This document shows, in pieces, positions 53,622 to 62,706 of a stretch of 64,000 bases of DNA. The first letter of the stretch is position 1. Each line of letters opens with the position of its first letter. This DNA is from Streptomyces sp. NBC_01723 (GTDB lineage Bacteria > Actinomycetota > Actinomycetes > Streptomycetales > Streptomycetaceae), in assembly GCF_036246005.1 (NCBI RefSeq), contig NZ_CP109171.1, positions 2,406,001-2,470,000 of the forward strand, given 5' to 3'. The position numbers and the translations under genes are program-made. The notes beneath the pieces are model-generated. The model had not been told where the DNA came from and made no database searches. It worked only from the letters and a program-made list of their open reading frames with translations.

Positions 53622-55178
53622 GTGAGTCTGTCGTGGGAGTCCGTGGCCGCCGTCCTGGGTCTGACGGTGCCCGTCGTGGCCGCCCTGTGGGAGTTCGTGC
53701 TGGCGGGCCGCAAAAGGCTCGGCTACCGCGTCCAGTTGGACACCACCATCCGGGACTCGGCCGCCTCGGGGCCGGAGACGACGGTGCTCCAGCGCATGCA
53801 GTGGGACGGGACGAACCTGCGCGACCCCTCGGTCGTCCTGCTGCGGATCGAGAACGCCGGCTGGAGCCCCGTGGTCGCCGGTGACTACGTCGCGCCCGCC
53901 AGCGACCCCGTGGGCATCAGCATCGCCTTCCCCGGCCGCCGGGTGGTCGGCATGACGGTGACGGAGCGCAGTCCCCAGGTGCCGCCCACCTTCTTCGTCC
54001 CGGGGGCCGAGGGGTTCGAGACCACGGGCAGGGTCATCAAGCTGCCCAAGGTGATACTGAACCGCAGGGCGCACTACAAGGTCCTGGCGGTTCTGGACCG
54101 TGAAGACGGCTTCACCGAGCCCGAGTTCCCCGAACCGGAGGTCACCGCGGGGGTCGTCGGCGGGGTGCGCGGCGGGAACATCAAGAAGACCGCGTACTAC
54201 CCGTTCGCCTCCCGGCAGGTCCGCTGGCTGCTCGCCTCGCTCATCCTGGTGAGCGCCACCCAGTCCGCGCTCACCTTCGCCGGGGACGACGACACGGCCG
54301 CGCCGCTGGACTGCGCCGCGGGGACGCTGCACCTGTCGGGTTCCACGGCCTTCGCACCGGTGCTGCGGGAGGCCGCGGAGCAGTACGAGCGGACCTGCCC
54401 GGACGCCCGTATCCCGCTGACCGCCAACTCCTTCAAGGGCAGTGTGGACGGTCTCGACACCCTCGCCGCCGCGGGCGCCGACGCCGGACTCACCGACGGC
54501 CGGGGCCTGGGGAACAGGCTGTCGTTCAGCGACGGGCCGAAGTCCGACGGCCGTCCGCAGTTGCTCCCCCGACCCGTCGCCCTGTCGCTGTTCACGCTGG
54601 TCGTGCACGAGGACGCCGGGGTCCGGGACCTCTCCCTGAAGCAGGTCCGGGACATCTACGCCGGGCGCGTCACCGACTGGAGCCAGGTCGGGGGCGACGA
54701 CGTACCCGTCCGCCTGGTCAGCCGGAACCCCGGCTCGGGCACCCGGACCACGCTCGAACAGCAGGTCCTCGGCGGCCGGGCCCTCCCGGCGGTCACCACG
54801 GCCGACTGCGCGGGGCTGGCCCCGGACCGGCCGGGCCGCTGCGAGGTGGGCGGCACCGCGACCCTGCTCGACACGGTGGCCTCCACGCCGGGCGCCCTCG
54901 GCCACAGCGAGGTCGGCGCCGCCTCGGCGCGCGACGACGTCCGGCAGGTCCGCATCGACGGCTACCCGGCCACCCTGGAGGGCGCCGACGAGGGGGCGTA
55001 CCCGTACTGGCAGACGGAGATCGCCTACACCTACGGCGAACCGCCGGCCGACTCGATCGCCGCGGGCTTCCTGCGCTACCTCGCCGACGAGGTCGGCAAG
55101 GACGTCATCCGCTCCAAGGGCCACCGCCCCTGCTCCGAACTGGACAAGCCCCTGCTCTGCCGCCCGGCCGGGGGGTGA
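53622..55178 (+). CDS. Membrane protein with C-terminal phosphate-binding (PstS-like) domain
   Basis: Protein of 518 aa with an unusual order: TM helix at residues about 5-27, a beta-rich region of about 170 residues (VVLLRIENAGWSPVVAGDYV), a second TM helix at about 198-216 (RWLLASLILVSATQSALTFA), then a PstS/PBP-like domain (LHLSGSTAFAPVLREAAEQY, VRDIYAGRVTDWSQVGG, VRLVSRNPGSGTRTTLE). The binding domain retains the S-x-T and S-R-N-x-G-S-G-T ligand loops but is tethered instead of free. No transporter genes adjoin it. It may sense rather than transport. GTG 53622 follows GGGAGG. Confidence 0.8.
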   Translation: MSLSWESVAAVLGLTVPVVAALWEFVLAGRKRLGYRVQLDTTIRDSAASGPETTVLQRMQWDGTNLRDPSVVLLRIENAGWSPVVAGDYVAPASDPVGISIAFPGRRVVGMTVTERSPQVPPTFFVPGAEGFETTGRVIKLPKVILNRRAHYKVLAVLDREDGFTEPEFPEPEVTAGVVGGVRGGNIKKTAYYPFASRQVRWLLASLILVSATQSALTFAGDDDTAAPLDCAAGTLHLSGSTAFAPVLREAAEQYERTCPDARIPLTANSFKGSVDGLDTLAAAGADAGLTDGRGLGNRLSFSDGPKSDGRPQLLPRPVALSLFTLVVHEDAGVRDLSLKQVRDIYAGRVTDWSQVGGDDVPVRLVSRNPGSGTRTTLEQQVLGGRALPAVTTADCAGLAPDRPGRCEVGGTATLLDTVASTPGALGHSEVGAASARDDVRQVRIDGYPATLEGADEGAYPYWQTEIAYTYGEPPADSIAAGFLRYLADEVGKDVIRSKGHRPCSELDKPLLCRPAGG

Positions 55179-55235
55179 GGCGGGGATGGCACAGTGGAGA
55201 GTCCCCGTCCCGGCTCAAGGGAGACTGATCCGTCG

Positions 55236-55904
55236 ATGCGACTGCTGCTCATACGGCACGGCCAGACCCCGTCCAACCTCAAGCACCTGCTGGACACGGC
55301 CGCACCCGGTCCCGCGCTGACCCCGCTGGGGCAGGAGCAGGCGGACGCGCTCCCGGAGGCGCTGGCGGCGGAGCGGATCGACGCCCTCTACGCGTCGACG
55401 CTGCTGCGCACCCGGCTCACCGCGGCGCCGCTGGCGGCCCGGACGGGGCTGGAGATCCTGGTGCGGGACGGCATCCGGGAGCTGTCCGCCGGCGATCTGG
55501 AGATGCGGGGCGACCGGGAGGCCGTCGAGACGTACCTGACCACCGCGCTCGCCTGGTCGGCGGGGGACACCGCGCGGCGCGTGCCGGGCGGGGAGGACGG
55601 CGTGGAGGCGCTGGCGCGTTTCGACGCCGTGGTCGAGGAGGCCGCGGCCACCGGGGCCGGGACCGTGGCCATGGTCAGTCACGGCGCCGTGATCCGTACG
55701 TGGGCGGCGGCCCGGGCGGAGAACATCGACGCCGGCTTCGCCGCCGCCCACGGGCTGGGGAACACCGGTGTCGTCGTCCTGTCCGGCGCCCCGGGCGCGG
55801 GGTGGCGCGTGCTGCACTGGGAGGGCCGGCCCGTCGGCCCCGAGGACGGCGGCCCGCGCGAGGGCGGTCCCGCCGGGGAGAGCGTCGAGGACGCCGCCGG
55901 CTGA
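55236..55904 (+). CDS. Histidine phosphatase family protein (phosphoglycerate mutase-like)
   Basis: Phosphatase of 222 aa with the phospho-His signature LIRHGQTPSN at residues 5-14, Arg in ASTLLRTRLTA, Glu in RELSAGDLE and the second His in MVSHGAVIR, a complete active site. The C-terminal 40 residues are Gly/Glu/Pro-rich. ATG 55236 is chosen because homology starts there and GGGAG precedes it. It lies 57 nt after the binding-protein gene. Substrates of this family are very diverse, so none is proposed. Confidence 0.88.
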   Translation: MRLLLIRHGQTPSNLKHLLDTAAPGPALTPLGQEQADALPEALAAERIDALYASTLLRTRLTAAPLAARTGLEILVRDGIRELSAGDLEMRGDREAVETYLTTALAWSAGDTARRVPGGEDGVEALARFDAVVEEAAATGAGTVAMVSHGAVIRTWAAARAENIDAGFAAAHGLGNTGVVVLSGAPGAGWRVLHWEGRPVGPEDGGPREGGPAGESVEDAAG

Positions 55905-55934
55905 CCGCCGGGGCCCCCGCGGGCCGGCCGCCGG

Positions 55935-56588
55935 TCAGGACTCCGGGCACTCCTTCCACGCCAGGTGGTACACGGTGCTGATGTCGCCGTCCGTCGAGTC
56001 CATCGTCATGAAGCTCACCTTGGCGGGGTCGGACGTGCCCGTGCTCACCCGCAGCTCCGTGTTGATGTTGAAGTTGCGCTGCACCCCGCAGGGCGCCCAG
56101 ACCAGCTGGGCCCAGTCGGTGGTGTCGGTGGCCTGCCAGTTGTCGTTGAGCGGGCCGCCGAAGGGGTGGGTGCGGAACTCCGTGTTCGGGGAGCCCTGGA
56201 AGTAGTACGAGGCCCGCTGGGTGCCCTTGGCGCCGGGCTGGAGGGCGGCGAAGCCGCGGTAGTCCGCGCTGGCGACGGCGTAGGTGAAGCCCTGCGGGAC
56301 GTGGACGAGCAGGTTGAGCTGGCAGTTCTTGCGGAAGTCGGTGGGTGCGGAGTCGCCGCCCGCCCTGGCGAGGTAGTCGCTGTAGGTGACGGTGAACGCG
56401 GTGTTGTCCTCGGAGACGGCGACGGCCGCCGTGCCCTGCGGACAGCCGGAGCCGTTCACCGTGGCGACCTTGATGACGATCTTGTCCGGCGGCGGGTCCT
56501 CGAACCCGCCGGAGGGCTGGTGCTGCGCGGGCAGCGCGGAGGTGAGCAGTGCGGCGATGGTGCCGCTCAGGAGCAGGCCCGTGGCCAT
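55935..56588 (-). CDS. Secreted DUF4360 protein
   Basis: Exported protein of 217 aa with a Sec signal (GLLLSGTIAALLTSALPAQ) and a DUF4360 domain (PPPDKIVIKVATVNGSGCPQ, then AFTVTYSDYLA). It has four cysteines (SGCPQ, KNCQLN, APCGVQ, KECPES) that probably pair. The family is widespread in Streptomyces and fungi, and its function is unknown. ATG 56588 follows GGGAGA. It is convergent with the phosphatase gene. Confidence 0.86.
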   Translation of the reverse strand: MATGLLLSGTIAALLTSALPAQHQPSGGFEDPPPDKIVIKVATVNGSGCPQGTAAVAVSEDNTAFTVTYSDYLARAGGDSAPTDFRKNCQLNLLVHVPQGFTYAVASADYRGFAALQPGAKGTQRASYYFQGSPNTEFRTHPFGGPLNDNWQATDTTDWAQLVWAPCGVQRNFNINTELRVSTGTSDPAKVSFMTMDSTDGDISTVYHLAWKECPES

Positions 56589-56726
56589 GGGTCTCCCATC
56601 CCGGTCAGTGGGGGGTGGATGTCGTTGAATGCGTCCGCCATCTACACGTGTTCTGCACATGACATTCACGCAACGTCCGCATCGTAGGGACGCCCGCCGG
56701 GTGCGGACAGATGCCTCCCCGGCCAT

Positions 56727-57221
56727 TCACACCGGCCGGTTCCCACCCCGTGCGCCTGTGACCCAGGGGTTCTCCCAGGCGGCCGGTTCCGCCGCCAGCG
56801 CCCGGACCGGGTCCGGCAGCGCGTCCGCCGCGAGGTCGGCGACGGTCACGCCCTCCAGGATCCGGCGCACATTGGCGCGCAGCGCCACCCACAGCGGCAG
56901 CAGGGGTCCCGCCGTGCCCGTGTACACCAGCCCCGTCGGCCGCTCCCCGCGCACGGAGACGATCGGGCCGTCCACCGCCCGGATCACGTCCGCCACCGTG
57001 ATGGCCGACGCCTCGCGCGCCAGCCGGTACCCGCCGCCCCCGCCGCGCCGGCTCTCGACGATGCCGCCACGCCGGAGATCGCCGAGGATCCCCTCCAGAA
57101 ATTTGTGCGGAATGTCCTGGACGGTGGCCACGTCCTCCGCCTTGACCGGCCGGTCGTCCTGCTGGACGGCCAGTTCCAGTACCGCCCGCACCGCGTAGTC
57201 CGCACGCGCCGAGATCCTCAT
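56727..57221 (-). CDS. Rrf2-family transcriptional regulator without cysteines
   Basis: Winged-helix regulator of 164 aa beginning MRISARADYAVRAVLELA, followed by the Rrf2 core (VATVQDIPHKFLEGILGDLRR, wing GGGGGYRLAREASAITVADV). The protein contains no cysteine at all, so it cannot hold the Fe-S cluster of NsrR/IscR/RsrR and would sense something else, as CymR/YwnA types do. ATG 57221 lies 7 nt after CACAAT, suggesting a leaderless message. It is divergent from the GH35-like gene across 94 nt. Confidence 0.85.
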   Translation of the reverse strand: MRISARADYAVRAVLELAVQQDDRPVKAEDVATVQDIPHKFLEGILGDLRRGGIVESRRGGGGGYRLAREASAITVADVIRAVDGPIVSVRGERPTGLVYTGTAGPLLPLWVALRANVRRILEGVTVADLAADALPDPVRALAAEPAAWENPWVTGARGGNRPV

Positions 57222-57315
57222 ACCGACCATTGTGCGGTCCGCTGGAAGAATGGCCGGGCACGGACGGTCCCGCTCACGCGGCAGCACCGGAAGCACGGCA
57301 ACAGGAGAGGCTCCC

Positions 57316-60069
57316 TTGGAGCTCAGCAGTCTCAGCAGACGAGCGTTCAGCGCCCTCGCGGGCACCACCGTCCTCGGGCTCGCGCTCGGCGGCAGCGTGA
57401 GCGGCGCGGCGCCGGCCGGTCCCCCCGGCCCCGTGCCCACCGGTCCGCCGCCCGGGCCGCCCGGCGCCGACGGGCTGCGCCACCGGGTCGCCCTGGACCG
57501 GTACTCCCTGCTGGTGGACGGCAGACGGCTGGCGCTGTGGTCCGGTGAGCTGCACCCCTTCCGGCTGCCCAGCCCGTCCCTGTGGCGGGACGTGCTCCAG
57601 AAGATGCGGGCGTACGGCCACAACGCGGTCAGCGTCCGCCTCGCCTGGAACCAGCACTCCCCCGCCCCGGGCGCGTACGACTTCACCGGCGTCCGCGACC
57701 TCGACCTGTTCCTGCGGACGGCCGCGGAGAGCAGTCTGTACGTCGTGGTCCACCCCGGCCCGTACATCGGCGCCGACGTGGACGCGGGCGGCCTGCCCGG
57801 CTGGCTGGCGGCCACCGGGGCCGTGCCCAGGAGCACGGACCCCGCGTACCTGCGCCACGCCGACGAGTGGCTGAGCCGGGTCAACGCGGTCGTCGCCCGG
57901 CACCAGTTCACCCGGGGCACCGGCACCGTCCTGCTCTACCGGGCCGACGCCCCCGACCGCGCCGACCTGACCCACCTGCACGAGCGGATCCGCGCCGACG
58001 GCATCGACGTACCCCTGCTGCACGCAGGCACCACCCTCGCCTGGGACGAGGCGGAGCGGACCCGGGACGCCGCCGAGGCGCGGCGGGTGCACCTCGACGG
58101 CCTGGCGCGCGGGACCACGCTGCACAACGTCCACATGGCGTACGGCGGCACCTCGTGGGGCTGGCTGCCCGCGCCGTCGGCGCCCGCCCCCACCTACGAC
58201 CCGGCCGCCGCCATCGACGAGGCACGCCGGCCCACCGCCGAACTCGCCCCGCTCCACCAGCTCGGGCACCTGCTGCGCCACGTCCCCGACTTCACCCGGC
58301 TCGACGAGGCGGCGGAGGTCCGGGCCGCGGACGCCCGCGTCCAGGTGCGGCACCTGGCCAACCCGGACACCGGCGCCCACGCCTACGTGCTGCGCAACAA
58401 CTCCGCCGCCGCCGTCACCTCCACCGTCCCGATGGACGGGACCGACGTCGAGGTCACCGTCCCCGCCCGCGACGCCAAGCTGCTCGCCACCGGCCTCCAC
58501 CTGGGCGCGGGACGGAAACTGGCGTACGCCACCGTGCAGCCCATGCTGTCCCTGAGCGTGGGGCGGGTGGACATCGCCGCGTTCGTGGGGCGGGCCGGGG
58601 AGATGGCGCACCTGGTCCTCGACTGCCCGCAGGAGCCCTGGCCGACCCGCCTGGACGAGGAGGCCGCCTGGGCGTTCGACCACGGGAAACTGCACGTGAC
58701 CGTACCTCTCAAGGAGGACCGGCTGACCCGGGTGCGGGTACGCGGCGCCGATTCCGACCGCACCCTGCTGCTGCTCCTCGCCGACGACGCCGCCTCACTG
58801 CGGCTGTGGCCGTACGAGACGCCGTCGGGCCGGGTCCTGGTCCGCGGCCCGGAGCTGCTGCGCGAGGCCGTGCTGGACGGGGACACGATCCGGCTGACCG
58901 GTGACACCGTCGGCGAGCGCGAGCTGGAGGTGTGGGCGCCGCGCGGCATCGGCCGGCTCACCTGGAACGGCACGGCGGTGCAGGCGTCCTTCGGCCGCGC
59001 CCAGAGCCTGATGACGGTGTGGCCGCTGCCCGGCGTGCCCGAGGTGGCGCTGCCCGAACTCGACGGCTGGCGGCGGCGGACCGAGAACCCCGAGTCCGCG
59101 CCGGAGTACGGCGACTCGGGGTGGACGGTCGCCGACCGGCGGACCTCGCACAGCACCACCCCGGTGCCCGGCGGACAGCCCGTGCTCTTCGCCGACGACT
59201 ACGGCTACCACTACGGCGACGTCTGGTACCGCGCCCGTCTCACCGGGGCCGCCGGTCTGGAGTCGGTGTCCCTGTCCTACGCCACCGGCGCGCGCGGCCT
59301 GCTGATGGCGTGGCTGGACGGCGAACCGCTGGGCGTCCACCGTCCGGACGACGGGGAGGACGGGCCGGACACCTGGACCGGCACGGCGGAACTGGGCGTG
59401 CCGGCGGGTCTGCGCGGGACCCGGCGGGAGCGCGCCGACGGCGGCGACTCGGCCGTCCTGTCCGTCCTGGTCCGGCGCACCCAGCACGGCCAGGACGACC
59501 CGCGGGCGGCCCGCGGACTGACGTCGGCCGCCTTCGAGGGGGCCTCGCCGGAGGTGCGCTGGCGGATCCGGGGGGCGGTCACGCCCGACCCCGTGCGCGG
59601 GCCGCTCAACCACGGCGGGCTGTACGGGGAACGGCACGGCTGGCATCTGCCGGGGTACGACGACGGCGACTGGGAGAAGGCGTCCCCGGCGGACCTCCCG
59701 CGCGAGGACCGGCGCCAGGGCGTGACCTGGTACCGGACCACGTTCCGGCTGGACGTGCCGCCGGAGGTGGACGCCTCGGTCGGCCTCGTCCTCGACGACG
59801 CCCCGGACGGCGACCACCGCGTCCAGGTCTTCCTGAACGGCTGGAACATGGGCGAGTACGCGGCCGGCCGCACCGGCGCGGCACACACCTTCGTCCTGCC
59901 GAACGGCATCCTGCGCACCCGGGCCGCCGCCAACACCCTGGCCCTGGCGGTGCTGGCCGACGGCGAGTCGGCACCGGGGCCCGGGACGGTACGGCTGGAG
60001 CTGCTGGGCAGCGCGGCCGGAGGGGTACCGGTGAAGCCGGTCGCCTCCCCCGGCCGGCGCCGCGACTGA
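57316..60069 (+). CDS. Tat-exported GH35 beta-galactosidase-like protein lacking catalytic glutamates
   Basis: Exported protein of 917 aa. Tat signal SLSRRAFSALAGTTVLGLAL (residues 4-23), then a Pro/Gly linker, a GH35-like barrel (YSLLVDGRRLALWSGELHPF, VSVRLAWNQHSPAPGAYDF, VHPGPYIGADVDAGGLPGWL, YGGTSWGWLP) and C-terminal beta-sandwich domains. Where the family has the acid/base Q-x-E-N-E-Y after TVLLY, this protein has RADAPD (about residue 207), and the stretch with the nucleophile E-F-Q-G-G before the YGGTSWG motif is missing. TTG 57316 follows GGAGAGG. It is probably a carbohydrate-binding or inactive relic; the reading frame is intact over 2.7 kb. Confidence 0.82.
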   Translation: MELSSLSRRAFSALAGTTVLGLALGGSVSGAAPAGPPGPVPTGPPPGPPGADGLRHRVALDRYSLLVDGRRLALWSGELHPFRLPSPSLWRDVLQKMRAYGHNAVSVRLAWNQHSPAPGAYDFTGVRDLDLFLRTAAESSLYVVVHPGPYIGADVDAGGLPGWLAATGAVPRSTDPAYLRHADEWLSRVNAVVARHQFTRGTGTVLLYRADAPDRADLTHLHERIRADGIDVPLLHAGTTLAWDEAERTRDAAEARRVHLDGLARGTTLHNVHMAYGGTSWGWLPAPSAPAPTYDPAAAIDEARRPTAELAPLHQLGHLLRHVPDFTRLDEAAEVRAADARVQVRHLANPDTGAHAYVLRNNSAAAVTSTVPMDGTDVEVTVPARDAKLLATGLHLGAGRKLAYATVQPMLSLSVGRVDIAAFVGRAGEMAHLVLDCPQEPWPTRLDEEAAWAFDHGKLHVTVPLKEDRLTRVRVRGADSDRTLLLLLADDAASLRLWPYETPSGRVLVRGPELLREAVLDGDTIRLTGDTVGERELEVWAPRGIGRLTWNGTAVQASFGRAQSLMTVWPLPGVPEVALPELDGWRRRTENPESAPEYGDSGWTVADRRTSHSTTPVPGGQPVLFADDYGYHYGDVWYRARLTGAAGLESVSLSYATGARGLLMAWLDGEPLGVHRPDDGEDGPDTWTGTAELGVPAGLRGTRRERADGGDSAVLSVLVRRTQHGQDDPRAARGLTSAAFEGASPEVRWRIRGAVTPDPVRGPLNHGGLYGERHGWHLPGYDDGDWEKASPADLPREDRRQGVTWYRTTFRLDVPPEVDASVGLVLDDAPDGDHRVQVFLNGWNMGEYAAGRTGAAHTFVLPNGILRTRAAANTLALAVLADGESAPGPGTVRLELLGSAAGGVPVKPVASPGRRRD

Positions 60070-60081
60070 CCGGGCCGGGGC

Positions 60082-61587
60082 TCAGCGCAGCCGGATCACG
60101 TTCCAGGACAGCGGCTCCAGTACGGCGGTCAGGGTGCCGTCGCGCAGCGCGGTGCCGTCCACCCGGTGCGGGACGACCCGTTCGGGGTCGGCGAGCGTGT
60201 TGTGGGCGTCCGGGTCGGCGTCCGCGAGGGCGCTGTGCTCGACGACGTCCGTCAGCTCCAGGGCGCCGAGGGCGACGTCCAGCGGCAGCGGCTCGGTGCG
60301 GGAGCGGTTGACGGCGAAGACGGTGACCGAGCCGTCCTCGGCGCGCACGGCCGTCGCGTGCAGCAGGTCGGCCTCGCCGTACTTCGCCGTCCCGTACGTC
60401 GGTGAGTCCACCCGCACGTCGAGGACCTCGCCGCGGCCGTACCGCGAGGCCTGCGCGAACGGGAAGAACGTGGTCTGGCGCCAGGCCGGGCCGCCCGGCT
60501 CGGTCATGATCGGGGCGATGACGTTGACGAGCTGGGCGAGGCAGGCGACGGCGACGCGGTCGGCGTGCCGGAGCAGGGCGATGAGGAGCGAGCCGAAGAC
60601 GACCGCGTCCATGACGCTGTAGTTGTCCTCCAGCAGGCGGGGCGCCTCGGGCCAGTCGAGGGCGCTCACCTCGGCCTGCGACTTCGACATGTACCAGACG
60701 TTCCACTCGTCGAAGGAGAGGTTGATCCGCTTCTTCGACTTGAGCCGGGCGCCGACGTGGTCGCAGGTGGCGACGACGTTCTCGATGAACGACTCCATGT
60801 CCACGGCGGAGGCGAGGAAGGAGTCGACGTCACCGTCGAGCGGCTCGTAGTAGGCGTGCAGGGAGATGTGGTCGACGAGGTCGTACGTCTCCTCGAGGAC
60901 CGTCGCCTCCCACGCGGCGAAGGTCTCCATGGACTGGCCGGACGAACCGCAGGCGACGAGTTCGACGTCCGGGTCGATCTGGCGCATGGCCCGCGCGGTC
61001 TCGGCGGCGAGCCGCCCGTACTCCTCCGCGGTCTTGTGGCCGGTCTGCCAGGGGCCGTCCATCTCGTTGCCGAGGCACCAGAGCCTGATGCCGAAGGGGT
61101 CCTTGTCTCCGTGCTCGGCCCGCAGGTCCGACAGCGTGGTGCCGGCGGGGTGGTTGGCGTACTCCTGGAGTTCCAGCGCCTCGGCCACGCCCCGGGTGCC
61201 GAGGTTGACCGCCATCATGGGCTCGGCCTGCGGGCCGACCTTCCTGAGGAAGGCGATGTACTCGGACAGGCCGAAGCGGTTGGTCTCCGTGGAGCGCCAG
61301 GCCAGGTCGAGGCGGCGGGGGCGGTCCTCGGCCGGACCGACCGAGTCCTCCCACTTGTAGCCGGAGACGAAGTTGCCGCCGGGGTAGCGGACGGCGGTGA
61401 CGCCGAGTTCCCGGACGAGGTCCAGTACGTCCCGGCGCAGCCCGTCGTCGTCCGCGGCGGGGTGTCCGGGTTCGAAGATGCCGGTGTACACGCAGCGGCC
61501 GAGGTGCTCGACGAAGGAGCCGAAGAGGCGGGGGTCTACGTCTCCGATGGTGAAGGCCGGGTCCAGGGTGAAGCGGGCGGTGCGCAT
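60082..61587 (-). CDS. GH51 alpha-L-arabinofuranosidase (intracellular, AbfA-type)
   Basis: Releases arabinose from arabino-oligosaccharides; 501 aa, the usual length, no signal peptide. The acid/base is Glu175 in CLGNEMDGPW and the nucleophile Glu294 in FDEWNVWYM; GGNFVSGYKWEDSVGP is the family substrate loop. ATG 61587 follows AAGGGAAAAG. The open frame continues to 62880, but homology starts here. The likely promoter and operator lie at 62639-62706, more than 1 kb upstream, beyond a TnpB remnant. The gene is convergent with the GH35-like gene, 12 nt away. Confidence 0.95.
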   Translation of the reverse strand: MRTARFTLDPAFTIGDVDPRLFGSFVEHLGRCVYTGIFEPGHPAADDDGLRRDVLDLVRELGVTAVRYPGGNFVSGYKWEDSVGPAEDRPRRLDLAWRSTETNRFGLSEYIAFLRKVGPQAEPMMAVNLGTRGVAEALELQEYANHPAGTTLSDLRAEHGDKDPFGIRLWCLGNEMDGPWQTGHKTAEEYGRLAAETARAMRQIDPDVELVACGSSGQSMETFAAWEATVLEETYDLVDHISLHAYYEPLDGDVDSFLASAVDMESFIENVVATCDHVGARLKSKKRINLSFDEWNVWYMSKSQAEVSALDWPEAPRLLEDNYSVMDAVVFGSLLIALLRHADRVAVACLAQLVNVIAPIMTEPGGPAWRQTTFFPFAQASRYGRGEVLDVRVDSPTYGTAKYGEADLLHATAVRAEDGSVTVFAVNRSRTEPLPLDVALGALELTDVVEHSALADADPDAHNTLADPERVVPHRVDGTALRDGTLTAVLEPLSWNVIRLR

Positions 61588-61842
61588 CTTTTCCCTTCGG
61601 GGGTTGTGAACTGCCGGTCCATGACCGCGTATGCAGGTGCTCTGGCGTGAATGAGTGAGTACGGCGGCGGGTCGGAGGGCTCGGCGTCCGGGTGCGAACG
61701 GGAGTCTGTCCGTCGAATGTGTGACCTCTGGTGAGTGGTCGTCGTTGGATGGGGCGTGCGGGTCTTCACGGCTGATCGGTGTGTGTGGGTGGGTGGTCTG
61801 CGGAAGCCTTCGGCGCCGTTCGTGGTGCCCGGGCCGTCGGGG

Positions 61843-62532
61843 GTGGCGGTCCGTACCCGGCTCAGGCAGCTCGGCGCTGCCGACGTGGAGGTGCTGCGGC
61901 GGGTGGGCGCGATCTGTGCCCACGCGTACATCCAGTCGCTGGAGGCGGGGGCACGGACCCTGCGTCACCGGTTGTCGCCGCCCGTCGGCCAGAAGGGCGC
62001 GAAGCACGCTCCGGGTGGGTATCGCAGTCGGCGGGAGTGGCATGCCGGGGCCCGCCGACCGCACGTCCTGGAGGACCGGCCGGCACGGGAGCGCGCCGAC
62101 TGGGCGGCCGGGACCGTGCACGTCGTGCGGGGCGGCGAGCGCCTGGCCCGCGCGCGGCACCGCTTGCCCGCCGCCGGGCTCAGCGAGGCCGGGTGGCGTG
62201 AACGGTGGGAAGCCGCACGCTGGTTTGTGCAGGCGGACGGGGAGTCCGGGAAACGATTCGGGAACGAGACCATCCGCATCACCCCGGACGGCGAGGTCAG
62301 CATCAGGCTCCCCGCCCCACTCCAGGAGTTGGCCGATGCGCCGCACGGCCGGTACGTCCTGACCGGCAGGGTGACGTTCGCGCACCGCGGGCAGGAGTGG
62401 GCCGACCGCGCAGCGGCGAACCGGGCCGTCGCCTACCGCATCCACCACGACCCGGCCCGTGGCCGCTGGTACGTGACCGCGTCCTGGCAAAAGCCCGTCA
62501 CCCGCACGATCCCCCTGAACGCGGGGCTGGCG
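61843..62532 (+). pseudogene. TnpB (IS605/IS607-type OrfB) remnant, N-terminal part only
   Basis: Translation of this stretch shows the conserved N-terminal half of Streptomyces TnpB proteins: VRTRLRQLG, SLEAGARTLRHRLSPPVG, APGGYRSRREWH, ADGESGKRFGNETIRITPDG, APHGRYVLTG, FAHRGQEWADRA and AYRIHHDPARGRWYVTASWQ. About 40-50 residues are missing after VGAICAHAY, and similarity stops at LNAGLA, so the whole RuvC nuclease domain and the zinc finger are gone. No inverted repeats or TnpA are seen. The stretch 61588-61842 upstream and 62533-62638 downstream holds no other recognisable gene. It is antisense to the leader of the GH51 gene. Confidence 0.8.
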
Positions 62533-62638
62533 CTGCCCGCGACCGTGAGGCCGCCCGCCGCGGCGAGGAAGTGCCTGCGATCCAGGCCAGGTCGTCCCAT
62601 GCCCTGCCCTATCTGTTCGACATCTGCCCGACATTGAT

Positions 62639-62706
62639 TGTTCGAGATTTCGAATGACGCTCGTAACTTCGAACGGGACCGTAGGTGTGCAGCGCTTGCG
62701 CGTCAA
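62639..62706 (-). promoter_or_regulatory. Promoter and operator C, directed toward the GH51 gene
   Basis: Minus strand: TTGACG (62706-62701), 17 nt, TACGGT (62683-62678), 14 nt, then the operator CGAGC-N6-CGAAATCTCGAACA (62663-62639). The layout copies operator A almost exactly. The start codon in this direction is at 61587, with the TnpB remnant in between. Confidence 0.7.

Noticed and set aside
62596..62616. Possible fourth copy of the sugar operator next to copy C (GATGTCGAACA on the minus strand)
   Set aside because: Only about 10 of 14 core bases match and the CGARC half with the 6-nt gap is missing; it may be a degenerate half-site, but was not counted.
61588..62640. Complete IS605/IS607 insertion sequence
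   Set aside because: There is no TnpA or resolvase gene, no recognisable ends, and the TnpB part lacks the nuclease domain; only a remnant can be supported.
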